This document shows, piece after piece, positions 38,201 through 46,606 of a stretch of DNA of 64,000 nt. Source of the stretch: a halophilic archaeon (lineage in GTDB: Archaea; Halobacteriota; Halobacteria; Halobacteriales; Haladaptataceae); contig QNGA01000005.1 in the NCBI GenBank assembly GCA_003298465.1, positions 277,898 to 341,897 on the forward strand. The letters run 5' to 3'. The position numbers and the translations under genes are program-made. The notes beneath the pieces are model-generated. The model ran no database searches. It worked only from the letters and a program-made list of their open reading frames with translations, and was not told where the DNA came from. The first letter of the stretch is position 1, and the number at the start of each line of letters is the position of its first letter.

Positions 38201-38381
38201 CGTGTGGCGCCGTCAGTGTGAGATTGTCGACGCCGGAGAGAACAACGAGTTCGTTGAGCTTGTACGTTCCTGGTGGGAATATGATGGTAGTGTTCTCACC
38301 AGCAAGCTGATCGAGGGTGGGATCAATGGCTGTACTTCCGGTGTTATCCGCACCTTCTTCGACAATATTATATGTCGGCAT
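35253..38381 (-). CDS. Beta-helix protein with two copies of a 264-residue C-terminal module
   Basis: 1042 residues. The first 390 form a pectate-lyase-like right-handed beta-helix (IIFPPGTYKLNELVV, NGFVLDGFELDMRN, GLLQDCYFHEGACEP, IKLYNCFLRNTQ). A Pro-rich linker (PTPPNTTPPLPSPPP) and a short beta domain (about 415-525) follow, then two tandem modules (about 525-790 and 790-1042) with QPVVLAQTQTYNGSDPIVTR and GMQTFNGADTAALRYRNLS signatures, lectin-like in feel. An in-frame TAA touches the ATG, so there is no signal peptide. A GGAG site precedes the start. The paralogue at 46607 has one module. The function is unknown; glycan binding or cleavage is a guess. Confidence 0.8.
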   Translation of the reverse strand: MPTYNIVEEGADNTGSTAIDPTLDQLAGENTTIIFPPGTYKLNELVVLSGVDNLTLTAPHGARLIPGQSGDNIRWIDVYSNGFVLDGFELDMRNTPVPPFVRMNYEAGDWELKRLITRGKVRAATDSNVGSLDSSEARTYFRLSAAEGTRGLLQDCYFHEGACEPDEASNRRAILVESGKGELVFNRCWFELWAENTVYAKKPEGPIKLYNCFLRNTQVGLRLGGNSEVRNCVSIKDDKHPIQAWSGGRLQRGVNAEAVAPTDSDDGINSYAGTLTIADSDFYHRYMSGSCGGTITAPTPCERIDVRNVRASFRSEKWHDALYTSNGENNAGEPLNLKYLQLKNIQIENDHPSEYIYAVSIGQVPDEWGTVSGVLGGDSSQTDSDYVRNRVTTNGNPTPPNTTPPLPSPPPLGEVPMQSAQLVRIDNTGNESATTYQITAGTSVLPAGDGGATVAMDWGPDDSPVRQPNTEEATGTVPPGEIHAYYVSGGIVSTTADGPATWSVDGNLFQPGDPLATGTLSNNQLDTDTWHQVDPSSQSNGVVIGKPLSHNGPQPAHVRLQNTMESGFEYQLEEWEYLDGSHTTETFHTLAVEPAEHKIQLRDGTSYSMKAGTVPASDNPSTHSFGEPFDIDQPVVLAQTQTYNGSDPIVTRVSDVSSDSFDVRVQEEEANNAHRTEEIGYIALQQGTGYLDGKPFEVQRTEEMSADQWTQISFQQQYESPRFIAGMQTFNGADTAALRYRNLSSTGVEVKIEEEQSADSETTYWASEAIGYAVFEGATLSTDTLSSDQSGTDTWHQVDPSSQSDGVVIGKPLSHNGPQPAHVRLQDATGSGFEYQLEEWEYLDGWHTTETFHTLAVEPTEHELLLNNGASYWVQAGTVPASDNPSTHSFGESFTDQPVVLAQAQTYNGHQPIVTRVSDVSRSSFNARVQEEEANGAHRTETIGYIALQQAVGQHNNKPFEVQRTEEVFDDQWTQISFQQQYDSPRFIAGMQTFNGADTAALRYRNLSSTGVEVKIEEEQSADSETTYWASEAVGYAVFETK
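35262..36845 (-). repeat. Tandem duplication of about 792 bp inside the beta-helix gene
   Basis: Matching words recur 792 bases apart (GGAGGCCCAG at 35289 and 36081) and 795 bases apart at the other side (GCCATGTATCAGTG at about 35996 and 36791), consistent with one codon of indel. The unit equals about 264 codons, the length difference between this protein (1042) and its paralogue (778). Confidence 0.85.
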
Positions 38382-38724
38382 TTAAATGAACTCCTGAGGG
38401 TGATCAGGGTTGTTGCGAGTTCGTATTGTTAGCGTCCAACCACAGTCATATTTACTGGTCGCTTTGGAGAATGACCGTAGAAGACGATTTTGTACGTATT
38501 GAGTGGCCTTCAGGCTTGTTTTTGCGCCCGCGCTATTCGAATCTGACCTACTCTTTTTCTCTCTATCTTTAACTCTTTTGGTATCTATAGCTTTCTCCTC
38601 AATGGTTTTTGTTCTCAGCATATTTGGTAAATACGTTATGGTCATACAATAAAAGGTTTGCTGTGAAGAATGCAATTGCTGGAACCAATAGATAAATGAC
38701 GGTTCATGGGTTGTATATAAAGCA
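38382..38724. other. Divergent promoter region
   Basis: No gene is seen. AT-rich spacer between the beta-helix gene (minus) and the second propeller gene (plus); TATATAA at 38714-38720 lies just before the plus-strand start. The GGAG 9 bases before the minus-strand ATG is the likely ribosome site of the beta-helix gene. Confidence 0.35.
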
Positions 38725-40080
38725 ATGGACGATCAGCACCAACCGGAAGGCTATCGTAATAATAGACGGACGTTCTTGAAATCAATGGGGGTTGCAATGG
38801 GGGCGGCAACCTTCGGAAGCACTACTGCCGTTGCTCAGGATCCAGGTGACGAGAGTCTGGGTCAACCCAATGAATGGACGACAGCTCGATCTAACCCAAG
38901 GCGAACAGGTGCAATAAACGAAAACGGTCCAACACCATCTGCGACAACCGACTGGAAAATGGATCTCGATGGAGGACTGTTATCCAGAGAGCCAATCGTT
39001 GCAAATGAAACGGTGTATCTTGCTATTACAACAGACAATGATTCTAGCGAAACAAAAGGAGCCGTCGGCGCATACGATATAGAAACAGGCAGCCAAAAGT
39101 GGGAACAAACCGAGTTACCGTCACCGAAAACGCCGACGGTCGACGATCAACTCCTGTACATCGCCACAAGCGTTACTGAAACCTCTCGCCATGAAAATGG
39201 TGGGTTCTATGCATTGGATGTAGAGAATGGCGACATAGTGTGGAGTCGCACAGATTTGCTCCGATGGGCCTCGCCAATTGTTATGGACGATCGGATATAC
39301 ACGTCAAACGAGAACGGGGCGTATGCACTTGATCGTACAACCGGTAATACGGTCTGGAAAACAGACGGTGTTGGGAAACTGGCAGACGGTAGCGATGGTG
39401 CGTTAAGCTACGCAAATGGAACGGTATTCTTCAGTGACGGAACCGCGCTGAACGCTGCCGATGGCTCGGTGAAATGGCATGTCACTGACGACAGCTCGAC
39501 GTTCGGCAACCATATCATAGACAGGGATCGAGTGTATTATCTCAAAACAAACTACATCGAGGATGATGATGATACCATTATTGTCGAAGCCCGATCACCA
39601 AACGACGGTACAGTCCTCTGGAAACATAATATCTACTATAGAACAGTGCCCGATAGGCGATTTGCAGTCGCTAATGGCTATGTCCTTTTCTACGACTTAG
39701 ACGATGGCAACGCTGTTACGGCATTGGATGCGGCTACGGGAACTCGTCGCTGGACAAAAGAATTGGACGGAGATGCCTTTAGTAATCTGACGGTGGCTAA
39801 CGACACAATTTATCTCGGCGGGAGGCATATCAATCCGTCAAACCCTAAAGGCAGACAAGCGGTAATCTACGCTCTTGACCTATCAACAGGTGACCAAAAA
39901 TGGGCTTATTTCCTTGATAGTAGTGATCTCGAAACTTCGTCAGAAACACCGCCAGCAGCAGGAACTCCTGTCGTGACAGACGGAAGGCTATACCTCTCTA
40001 CATATCCAGCTGGCTCCATGTTTAACTATCAATATCTACAACACTCCAATTTCTTTGCCCTCAAGTCGTCTTCTACATAA
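38725..40080 (+). CDS. TAT-secreted PQQ-type beta-propeller protein
   Basis: 451 residues. The twin-arginine signal NNRRTFLKSMGVAMG ends near AVAQD. Blades are recognisable throughout (VGAYDIETGSQKWEQTE, FYALDVENGDIVWSRT, AYALDRTTGNTVWKTDG, VTALDAATGTRRWTKE, IYALDLSTGDQKWAY). Unlike the propeller at 33392 it has no stalk or C-terminal anchor, so it is probably released or held by another protein. It is very similar to the propeller at 44920 (both share TTDWKMDLDG and TNYI/TDYI blades), indicating duplication. The arylsulfotransferase-like gene follows on the same strand. Confidence 0.85.
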   Translation: MDDQHQPEGYRNNRRTFLKSMGVAMGAATFGSTTAVAQDPGDESLGQPNEWTTARSNPRRTGAINENGPTPSATTDWKMDLDGGLLSREPIVANETVYLAITTDNDSSETKGAVGAYDIETGSQKWEQTELPSPKTPTVDDQLLYIATSVTETSRHENGGFYALDVENGDIVWSRTDLLRWASPIVMDDRIYTSNENGAYALDRTTGNTVWKTDGVGKLADGSDGALSYANGTVFFSDGTALNAADGSVKWHVTDDSSTFGNHIIDRDRVYYLKTNYIEDDDDTIIVEARSPNDGTVLWKHNIYYRTVPDRRFAVANGYVLFYDLDDGNAVTALDAATGTRRWTKELDGDAFSNLTVANDTIYLGGRHINPSNPKGRQAVIYALDLSTGDQKWAYFLDSSDLETSSETPPAAGTPVVTDGRLYLSTYPAGSMFNYQYLQHSNFFALKSSST

Positions 40081-40243
40081 GCGATAGCAATCACAAAATC
40101 AGAGCCTAGGAATTTTTGTGGCAGTCTTCTAGATTTGCTACAGCTACTACGCTACGGGCAGCGTATCTCTTTCGTCATGTACGGGTGATATCTCAGTTAT
40201 TTATCTACACATTCAGAAGATATAAAGTAGGGGTTTTCATTGT

Positions 40244-41893
40244 ATGAGTATGGTTCGGTCGTATTATCCAAGCTCTTCGAGACGGAATATCGCTCGCCTC
40301 GCAGTCGTTCTACTGCTTATTTTGATGTTGACTCCGTTGAGTATGGCTGCCCTGTCGTTCGAGGATCAAAGTGCGAAGGTGAACGGAGAGCTACGGAAGA
40401 CAGCGCAGAATGTAACGTTCATTTCTGCTCAAGGGGGGTCCGTGCACGTCTATGAACATGCGGGCGTTCTCGTTGCAGTCCATACAGATAGTAAACAGGT
40501 CATTTGGCGACATGATAAATACCGGCGGTACATGGATATTGATCCGATTGGCAACGACCGCATTCTTTTCGTCGCTGGCGAACGAGTGAACGGGAGTACA
40601 TTTCAGCGCATCGCGGTGCTGATGAACTGGCGGACTGGAGAGGTTCACAAGAAGTTCAAAGTCCCTCGCGACACGCACGATATTGATTATCTTGGAGGAG
40701 ATCGATTCGCTATCGCAGATAAGAAAAATCACCGGATCTCTATCTACAACTCAAGCAACAATTCTACCGCCTGGGAATTTGACTACCGAAAACATTACTC
40801 GAAATCGGCAGGCGGGGGGCCTGGTGACTGGACACACCTAAACGATGTTGACTCCATCAACAACGGCTCTGCGTTCTTAGCCAGTCCACGCAACTTCGAC
40901 CGAGTGATGAGTATCAACCGGAGCACAAAGGAGGTCGAATGGACGCTTGGCGAGGAAGATAACTACAATATTATGCGAGCGCAGCATAACCCGGTGCTGC
41001 TATCTAAAAACCCGCTAACGGTCCTCGTCGCAGACAGTGAAAATCAACGCATTGTGGAATATCAGCGAAAGAACGGCGAGTGGAAACGCGTCTGGGGATA
41101 TCGTGGCGACCTTCACTGGCCCCGCGACGCAGATCGCCTGCCAAACGGCAATACACTCATCACAGATACACTCAACGACCGCGTCGTCGAGGTAACTCCT
41201 GACCGGGAAATCGTTTGGGAGTTTCATGTTGAGCGGAGCACGTACGACGTTGAACGACTCCAGCATGGCGACGAGCCTGCTGGACCGACGATGGCGAGCC
41301 AAAGCCATCGTTTTGAAGGAGTCCTGCCAACGAAAAACTCAGCACAGAGCCTAGTTGTTTCTGAATTCGATGAGGCATACCGCAAAACATTCCAGATTGC
41401 CACCTGGGTTCTCCCGGGATGGGTAACACTCAGCGAATTCATCTATCTGTTATCAGCATTGGGGCTCGCTGTTGGCTGGGTGAGTGTTGAAGCTATTTCT
41501 GCGACACCACTCGAACGGGTCGAAGCTAGACTCCCCCGGCTTGGACTACTGAAGCAAATACGGCAGCTGCTAGGCGGAGCCGTCATCGTTGCTGGGCTCG
41601 TCCTCATCGCACTGGTTCCGGCATCAGGGGGCCAAACCGGTCTCTATCTTGGGCTTGGACTTCTGGCCGTGACTGCTGGGACAGCAATAGTGCTACGGGA
41701 TCAAACGTTCCAGAATAAAGCCCATCACCGCCTCAGCATCGCAGTCGTGTTTGGCCTCACCGTTGCAGGAACGATACTGGCGATAGCGTTGGTTGCCCTA
41801 TCGGTGCTACGGCACAGCTCACCGGTACTGTACACGGGTCTCGCCCTTCTGCTCGCACTCTCCAATACCTGGCTCTGGTCTTCCTATAACTAG
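40244..41893 (+). CDS. Arylsulfotransferase (ASST)-family membrane protein
   Basis: 549 residues. An N-terminal membrane segment (ARLAVVLLLILMLTPLSMA) anchors a six-bladed ASST-like propeller with DWTHLNDVDSINNGSAF, VMSINRSTKEVEWTLGE and LPNGNTLITDTLNDRVVEV, matching arylsulfotransferase family stretches. The last 170 residues contain about four hydrophobic spans. No cysteine is present in the protein. True sulfotransfer activity is not certain: haloarchaeal members are common and uncharacterised. TATAAAG at 40221-40227, about 20 bases before the ATG, suggests a nearly leaderless transcript. It follows the propeller gene by 163 bases. Confidence 0.75.
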   Translation: MSMVRSYYPSSSRRNIARLAVVLLLILMLTPLSMAALSFEDQSAKVNGELRKTAQNVTFISAQGGSVHVYEHAGVLVAVHTDSKQVIWRHDKYRRYMDIDPIGNDRILFVAGERVNGSTFQRIAVLMNWRTGEVHKKFKVPRDTHDIDYLGGDRFAIADKKNHRISIYNSSNNSTAWEFDYRKHYSKSAGGGPGDWTHLNDVDSINNGSAFLASPRNFDRVMSINRSTKEVEWTLGEEDNYNIMRAQHNPVLLSKNPLTVLVADSENQRIVEYQRKNGEWKRVWGYRGDLHWPRDADRLPNGNTLITDTLNDRVVEVTPDREIVWEFHVERSTYDVERLQHGDEPAGPTMASQSHRFEGVLPTKNSAQSLVVSEFDEAYRKTFQIATWVLPGWVTLSEFIYLLSALGLAVGWVSVEAISATPLERVEARLPRLGLLKQIRQLLGGAVIVAGLVLIALVPASGGQTGLYLGLGLLAVTAGTAIVLRDQTFQNKAHHRLSIAVVFGLTVAGTILAIALVALSVLRHSSPVLYTGLALLLALSNTWLWSSYN

Positions 41894-42596
41894 TCAACCA
41901 CCTCGGGGTCAAGCCCCGTGGCATCCGCCTCGTACCGCCGGTGAACTCCCCTACTTACTCACTCGCCACTGCGCGGTTCGGCCCTTGAGGGTAGGGCTTC
42001 CTGCTTCCACGACGTACTTTGCAGGAGCCGACGTGGTTCTCGGAGGAAGTGCAGTTTCCACAGCTGTTGATTTGGAGTGTCCTGTTCCTACTTGTTTCTC
42101 ACCGCGAAAAGAATATTCTACGCTATGTTTCAGTCTCGATCCACCGTGAACCCACGCGACGGACACAAATACTCGCACACCCACAACGGCTTATCCATCT
42201 TGACGCCATGCTGGGCACACTCTTTGGTCGTCCCTGCTGGTTCGACTGTGGCCAAGTACGTTCCCTCGGGTTCGCACTTGTATTCGAGCATCCGCAGGAA
42301 CATCCTCCACGCCGTTAGCGCCGTGTTTTGACTATTCGACGGCGATACAACCATTCCCATGACGTTCAAATCTTCGACCGCTACGGGATCATACGCACGG
42401 GCGTAGTATGTCGAGAGTTTGTGCCAGAAGTCACGACGTTTCCGTTTGAGGTCTGCGGCACCTGCGACGATAGAGTATCTGGTTCATCGCGGACTGCCCG
42501 TCCGACCAGTCCATCCTCTAATCTGGCCTCAAGGGATACCTGTGTTCAGCACGCTCATAGGGACTGATCACCGTTTGAGAGGTTCAACGAGACCGA
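41894..42596 (-). mobile_element. Decayed RHH/TnpB element remnant with broken tnpB tail
   Basis: The right end of the RHH/TnpB family (GTGAACTCCCCTAC at 41941 on the plus strand) is followed by the C-terminal part of a tnpB in two frames. One frame, 42130-42369, has FLRMLEYKCEPEGTYL with the zinc ribbon damaged (CAQHG, CPSRG); another, 41951-42184, has VGTGHSKSTAVETALP. Only about the last 40 percent of the gene remains, and no left end is recognisable. A further end word (CGGGGTCAAGCCCCGTGGCA) lies at 41913-41932. Confidence 0.65.
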
Positions 42597-43529
42597 TTAT
42601 AGGCCCAATGCGTTTTTGAAGACTCGATAGCTCTGGCTGCCGGTGACTTTTGTGAGGTGCTTTCCAGACCGGAAGAGATGGAACGACGGTGTTCCCCGTA
42701 TGTTAGACTTCTTTCCTGCGAGCATGTCCTCGCGAACTTGTTGTTTATGTTTCTTTGATTTGACTTCAGCAACGATTGTCTGGCCATTCATCCCAAGGTC
42801 CTCATCCACGAACTCCTTTGTTTTCGCCATCACATTTTGGCTGCTAAACTGGTCTTGGTTATCGAAATAGTATTTCTTTAGATCCCAGAACCCGGACTCA
42901 CTGCGGGCATAGACTGCGTCAAGAGCATACGTCGCCTTCACACCCCAGGGTTTGACAATGGGGAATGATCGGTACACAAAGGACAGCTTCCCGGAGTCGA
43001 TAAGATTCTTCTTGAGTTTTGGGTATGTGTTCGTCTCGAATTGAACGCAGCTAGGGCAAGACGGGTCCTCAAACGCGATCATCGTTGCTTTCGCCGTGAA
43101 TGGTTTCGGCCCCTGTGTCGGCTCATTGAAGAGACCATCTACTGAAGGATGATTTGGTGCAGAGCTTGGAATCTCCTCAGTTGTCTGCTGTGTGGTTGTC
43201 GTTCGCTGAGACGTTGACGTTGTTGATTCGGTTGTGGAGGTGGTCTGTGACGTGGTTGTTGTGCCCTGGGTTTCAGTAGTAGACGTAGCGGATGACGAGG
43301 TTGGCTCGTTTGGATTTCCACGTGTTTCCGTCTCAGTTGGATTCGTCATTGAGGTTGACGAGGGGTCGGATGTGTTTGTTGTAGCGCTGGTGGAGGGAGT
43401 TGTGGACGACATTTGAGTTGTGGTGTTGTTCTTGTCCGTGCTGAAGCTAGAGGTGCAGCCAGCAAGTAGCGTAACGAATGGCAGTGATCCACGAAGGAGG
43501 GCACGGCGGTCCATAGTTGAATTATTCAA
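42597..43529 (-). CDS. DsbA-like thioredoxin-fold lipoprotein (CPSC)
   Basis: 310 residues. Lipobox TLLAGC (Cys25) is followed by a long Thr/Ser-rich tether (about 33-120) and a DsbA/BdbD-like thioredoxin domain (about 140-310). The active site FEDPSCPSCVQF holds both cysteines (Cys158, Cys161); a cis-proline loop IRGTPSFHLF and YARSESGFWDLKKYYFD are further family features. Likely a surface thiol oxidoreductase that makes or repairs disulfides in secreted proteins. It is related to the single-cysteine protein at 6376. An alternative start at M6 would give a typical short signal. No DsbB-like partner is seen here. Confidence 0.85.
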   Translation of the reverse strand: MNNSTMDRRALLRGSLPFVTLLAGCTSSFSTDKNNTTTQMSSTTPSTSATTNTSDPSSTSMTNPTETETRGNPNEPTSSSATSTTETQGTTTTSQTTSTTESTTSTSQRTTTTQQTTEEIPSSAPNHPSVDGLFNEPTQGPKPFTAKATMIAFEDPSCPSCVQFETNTYPKLKKNLIDSGKLSFVYRSFPIVKPWGVKATYALDAVYARSESGFWDLKKYYFDNQDQFSSQNVMAKTKEFVDEDLGMNGQTIVAEVKSKKHKQQVREDMLAGKKSNIRGTPSFHLFRSGKHLTKVTGSQSYRVFKNALGL

Positions 43530-43760
43530 GACTGGGTTATTATTGTTACGGCTTATTTGACTCGTTACTAATCACAAACTGTTACCGATAGTCACGATTC
43601 TCCTCTAGGAGAAGGACATCCTGGCTCGGTGATTTTAGTTATTCTACTATGTAGCCGATATACTCGCCAAAGGTTCCGACGTAAGCTAGATTACCCCAAT
43701 ATGGTTTATATGTCGATACATATCCGTATATTATTAGTATCGTTAGCTTAGTTCAAATAT

Positions 43761-44006
43761 ATGCCCGAGATCTACGCGCAAAAGCTCGAAGGAAAAAGGG
43801 TTGCAGACACCAATGGAGCAGCAATAGGCTATTTACAAACTATTACAGCAGATTTTGCGACTGGGGAACTCAAACAGCTCATCATCGATCCAGTTGAACA
43901 ACCGAACAGGAATATTGATGACTTTCGTGACGACGGTGAAGACGTTGTCCGTCTCCCTATTGAGCAAGTAAAAGCAGTGAGAGATTATATCGTCGTTGAA
44001 GAGTAA
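43761..44006 (+). CDS. PRC-barrel domain protein
   Basis: 81 residues forming a single PRC-barrel-like beta domain: YAQKLEGKRVADTNGAAIGYL, TGELKQLIIDP and VVRLPIEQVKAVRDYIVVE are typical strands. Archaeal stand-alone PRC-barrel proteins are small cytosolic proteins with proposed roles in RNA processing or cell division. It lies alone between the DsbA-like gene and a small membrane gene. Confident fold, unknown role. Confidence 0.85.
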   Translation: MPEIYAQKLEGKRVADTNGAAIGYLQTITADFATGELKQLIIDPVEQPNRNIDDFRDDGEDVVRLPIEQVKAVRDYIVVEE

Positions 44007-44149
44007 CAGAATTTAATCTCGAAGACGCTCTATACCATCTTCATAAAGATAAGGCCGATGATGGTCGCCGAAAGTACAAGCATAAGCATGCAAAGCAGTT
44101 TTTAGAACGAGGTCCGCAAGTAAATAGGTTGGAGAGTTTTCACGAGATA

Positions 44150-44425
44150 TCATTGCTCATCCTCCGGAATGCCAAGCTTAATATTGGAATCAGTCTCCAT
44201 GATTGTCTGTGGCGGATACTTGAAGATGAAGAGGGCGAGTAGGAGTAGAAGAGCTGGGATAGCTGCTGCATTGCCAGCTTGGAGGGCCTGAGAGGCGGGG
44301 CGTGTCCCTGGAGGTGTCGTCAATATTGTTATGGCGAGCGTCAGCAAAGAAATGGCGAGAAGAAGAAGTCCAAGACCTGCAATGATACGGAGGATGAGTG
44401 GCATTGACTGGGATTCCCCCCTCAT
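44150..44425 (-). CDS. Small two-span membrane protein of unknown function
   Basis: 91 residues, or 84 from an internal ATG at 44404, with two hydrophobic helices (LILRIIAGLGLLLLAISLL and AAIPALLLLLALFIF) and an acidic tail. No family is recognised. Its ATG is not obviously part of any operon. Confidence 0.6.
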   Translation of the reverse strand: MRGESQSMPLILRIIAGLGLLLLAISLLTLAITILTTPPGTRPASQALQAGNAAAIPALLLLLALFIFKYPPQTIMETDSNIKLGIPEDEQ

Positions 44426-44919
44426 ATTCTAATCTAGTGAAGTAAATAATAATAAATCTTTGGTTGTTGGATAAATATATAGCGCTTCTGTACTAGATTG
44501 TGAACTGAATTTGCTACTCCGCCCATTGCTTTTGTCAACTGTGGCACTTCGTCAATCGAGTAGTTTCTAGTACCCATTCCGGGGCGGACGTTGAGAAGAG
44601 CGTGGACTGCTTAGCAATCCTCGAGGCCGTGATTCTCAGCTTAAATATATTCCCATGAACTGAAGATGCTGTACGGCGACTCTCCCCTGATTGCGCTGAT
44701 AGCGAGTCGTGACACCATGAGACGCTGACTGCACCGGCAGATTGCTCGCGTACCTCCAAGCAAATGCACTCTCTCCACCATTCAAACTAGCAGCGATTAA
44801 TCGCACAATCCCCTTCACCTCGTTCAACAGATTTGCACGTCGTGACCGCTACCTGGCTAATTCGATCCGTCGGTAGGTACTGATGTTGGTAGCTGACTGT
44901 GTTCTTGGGAACCACCAAT
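44426..44919. other. Spacer without a recognisable gene
   Basis: No credible gene is visible on either strand. No element end or strong hairpin was recognised. Confidence 0.3.
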
Positions 44920-46326
44920 TCATCCCGTACGCTGGTCTTGGGTGTATTGAGGAAGTCGGTGATTGTCGCTTGGTCGTTTTCCGCACGAATCGAGAGCGAA
45001 AAAGTTGGAGTAGTAGACATACCGATAGCGGAGTGTCGCTCCGGCTGGATACGTGGCAGTGTATAGTCGTCCATCCGCCACGACAGGAGTGCCGGCTGCC
45101 GGTGGTTCCCCGGGTGAGGTTTCAAGGTCGTCACTGTCGAGCAAGTACCCCCACTTGCGGTCTCCAGTCGTCGCATCAAGGGCGTAGATAAGTGCTCGAC
45201 CTGCAGTAGGATTATCTGCTGGTATGTATCGGCCGCCGATGTATACCGTGCCATCAGCCACCGTTGGATCGCTCAGAAGTTCCGCGTTCGTCGACGTCGT
45301 CCATTCTATCTCTCCTGTCTCCGCATTAAGTGCCTTCACAGCCGACGTCTCAGCCGTTGCCGCGACGAGGAACACGTAGCCGTCGGCAATCGCGAATCGT
45401 CCGTCCCACTGGTTATCGTCCATATCATAGGTCCATGTAACGCTTCCGTCGTTCGTTGATCGAGCTTCAATGATCACGGTGTCGTCTTCCCCAACGATGT
45501 AGTCAGTTCGAATATAATACACCCGCCCGTCACCGACTGCATGATTGCCGAATGTACGTTTCTCGGCGGACGCCCGCCACTTCACGGACCCGTCTGTAGC
45601 GTGTAGCGCAGTGCCATCGCCGTAGAAGACGGTCCCGTCGGCGTAACTTACCATACCGTCAACGCCGTTTGCGACACCGCCGACAGTATCCGTCTGCCAG
45701 ACGGTGTTGCCTGTTGCAGAGTCAAGCGCATAGGCACCATTATCATTGGATGTGTATACGTGTTCGTCCGTGACTGCCGGGGTGATCCATTCAGAGTAAG
45801 CGGTGCGGGTCCACTTCGTCTTCCCACTGTCGGCATGGAGAGCGTAGAGACCATTATCAGTGGCATTAGCTGCGTCTGGGACTCGTGTGGCAAAGTAAAG
45901 GGTGTCGTCGGCAACTGACGGCGTTTTGAGCCCGGGAAGGCCAGTTCGTTTCCAGTGACGACTACCAGTCTCCACGTCGTATGCACCGACGTATCCAGCA
46001 CTCTCAGAGGGACTGTTGTTCGTTGTAACAGCGAGATAGATAGTCCCGTTGGCGACTACTCCCTCGATGTCGTACATACTGCCGTCTAAGTCCATCTTCC
46101 AGTCGGTCGTCACGTACGGTGTTGGACCAGGATCAACGACCATGCCTGTCCGTTCTGGACCTGAACGGAGACCTGTCCAGCTATCTCGTTGGCTTCTACG
46201 TATATTGCTGCTCTCGTCAGCGGTGATAGCTCTACTACTGGCTGTGGGACCTATCGCAATTCCAACCGTCTTCAGAAACGTCCGGCGACTTCCAGAATAG
46301 CTTCGACCTGACTTTTGACTATTCAT
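44920..46326 (-). CDS. TAT-secreted PQQ-type beta-propeller protein, third copy
   Basis: 468 residues with a twin-arginine signal (GSRRTFLKTVGIAIG). Blades include VGAYDVETGSRHWKRTG, LYALHADSGKTKWTRT, AYALDSATGNTVWQTD, IEARSTNDGSVTWTYD and IYALDATTGDRKWGYL. It is clearly a paralogue of the propeller at 38725 in order and sequence of blades. The C-terminus carries about 20 extra residues (CGKRPSDNHRLPQYTQ) and no anchor. It is divergent from the second beta-helix gene, 280 bases away, mirroring the first propeller/helix pair. Confidence 0.85.
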   Translation of the reverse strand: MNSQKSGRSYSGSRRTFLKTVGIAIGPTASSRAITADESSNIRRSQRDSWTGLRSGPERTGMVVDPGPTPYVTTDWKMDLDGSMYDIEGVVANGTIYLAVTTNNSPSESAGYVGAYDVETGSRHWKRTGLPGLKTPSVADDTLYFATRVPDAANATDNGLYALHADSGKTKWTRTAYSEWITPAVTDEHVYTSNDNGAYALDSATGNTVWQTDTVGGVANGVDGMVSYADGTVFYGDGTALHATDGSVKWRASAEKRTFGNHAVGDGRVYYIRTDYIVGEDDTVIIEARSTNDGSVTWTYDMDDNQWDGRFAIADGYVFLVAATAETSAVKALNAETGEIEWTTSTNAELLSDPTVADGTVYIGGRYIPADNPTAGRALIYALDATTGDRKWGYLLDSDDLETSPGEPPAAGTPVVADGRLYTATYPAGATLRYRYVYYSNFFALDSCGKRPSDNHRLPQYTQDQRTG

Positions 46327-46606
46327 GCTTCTATAGCTAAAAATTACGCTCTTTTACTTTGTTATGGGCTTCCTGACTGCATATTTCTATCATCAATGCA
46401 CGCATAACAATGCGCATGCAGCATCTTATACTAACCGTAGACTACGACAAATGATAGGGCAGAAGACACCTACTTTCACTGTAGCTAGTCAAGTACAAAA
46501 CGACGGTGAGACCAACCGCAATGATAGGAGAACATGGACGGCTGAGAGCACGATTTGCGCCCACACTACTCGAAGAATCAACAGTTCGTCGAGAGGGGAA
46601 TTCTAA

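Noticed and set aside
40244..43529. Analogy with bacterial assT-dsbL operons: ASST-like gene near a DsbA-like lipoprotein
   Set aside because: The ASST-like protein contains no cysteine, the genes are on opposite strands, and a decayed IS lies between them.
46364..46606. Upstream in-frame stretch as a signal peptide of the second beta-helix protein
   Set aside because: It ends in TAA directly before the ATG and has no hydrophobic core.
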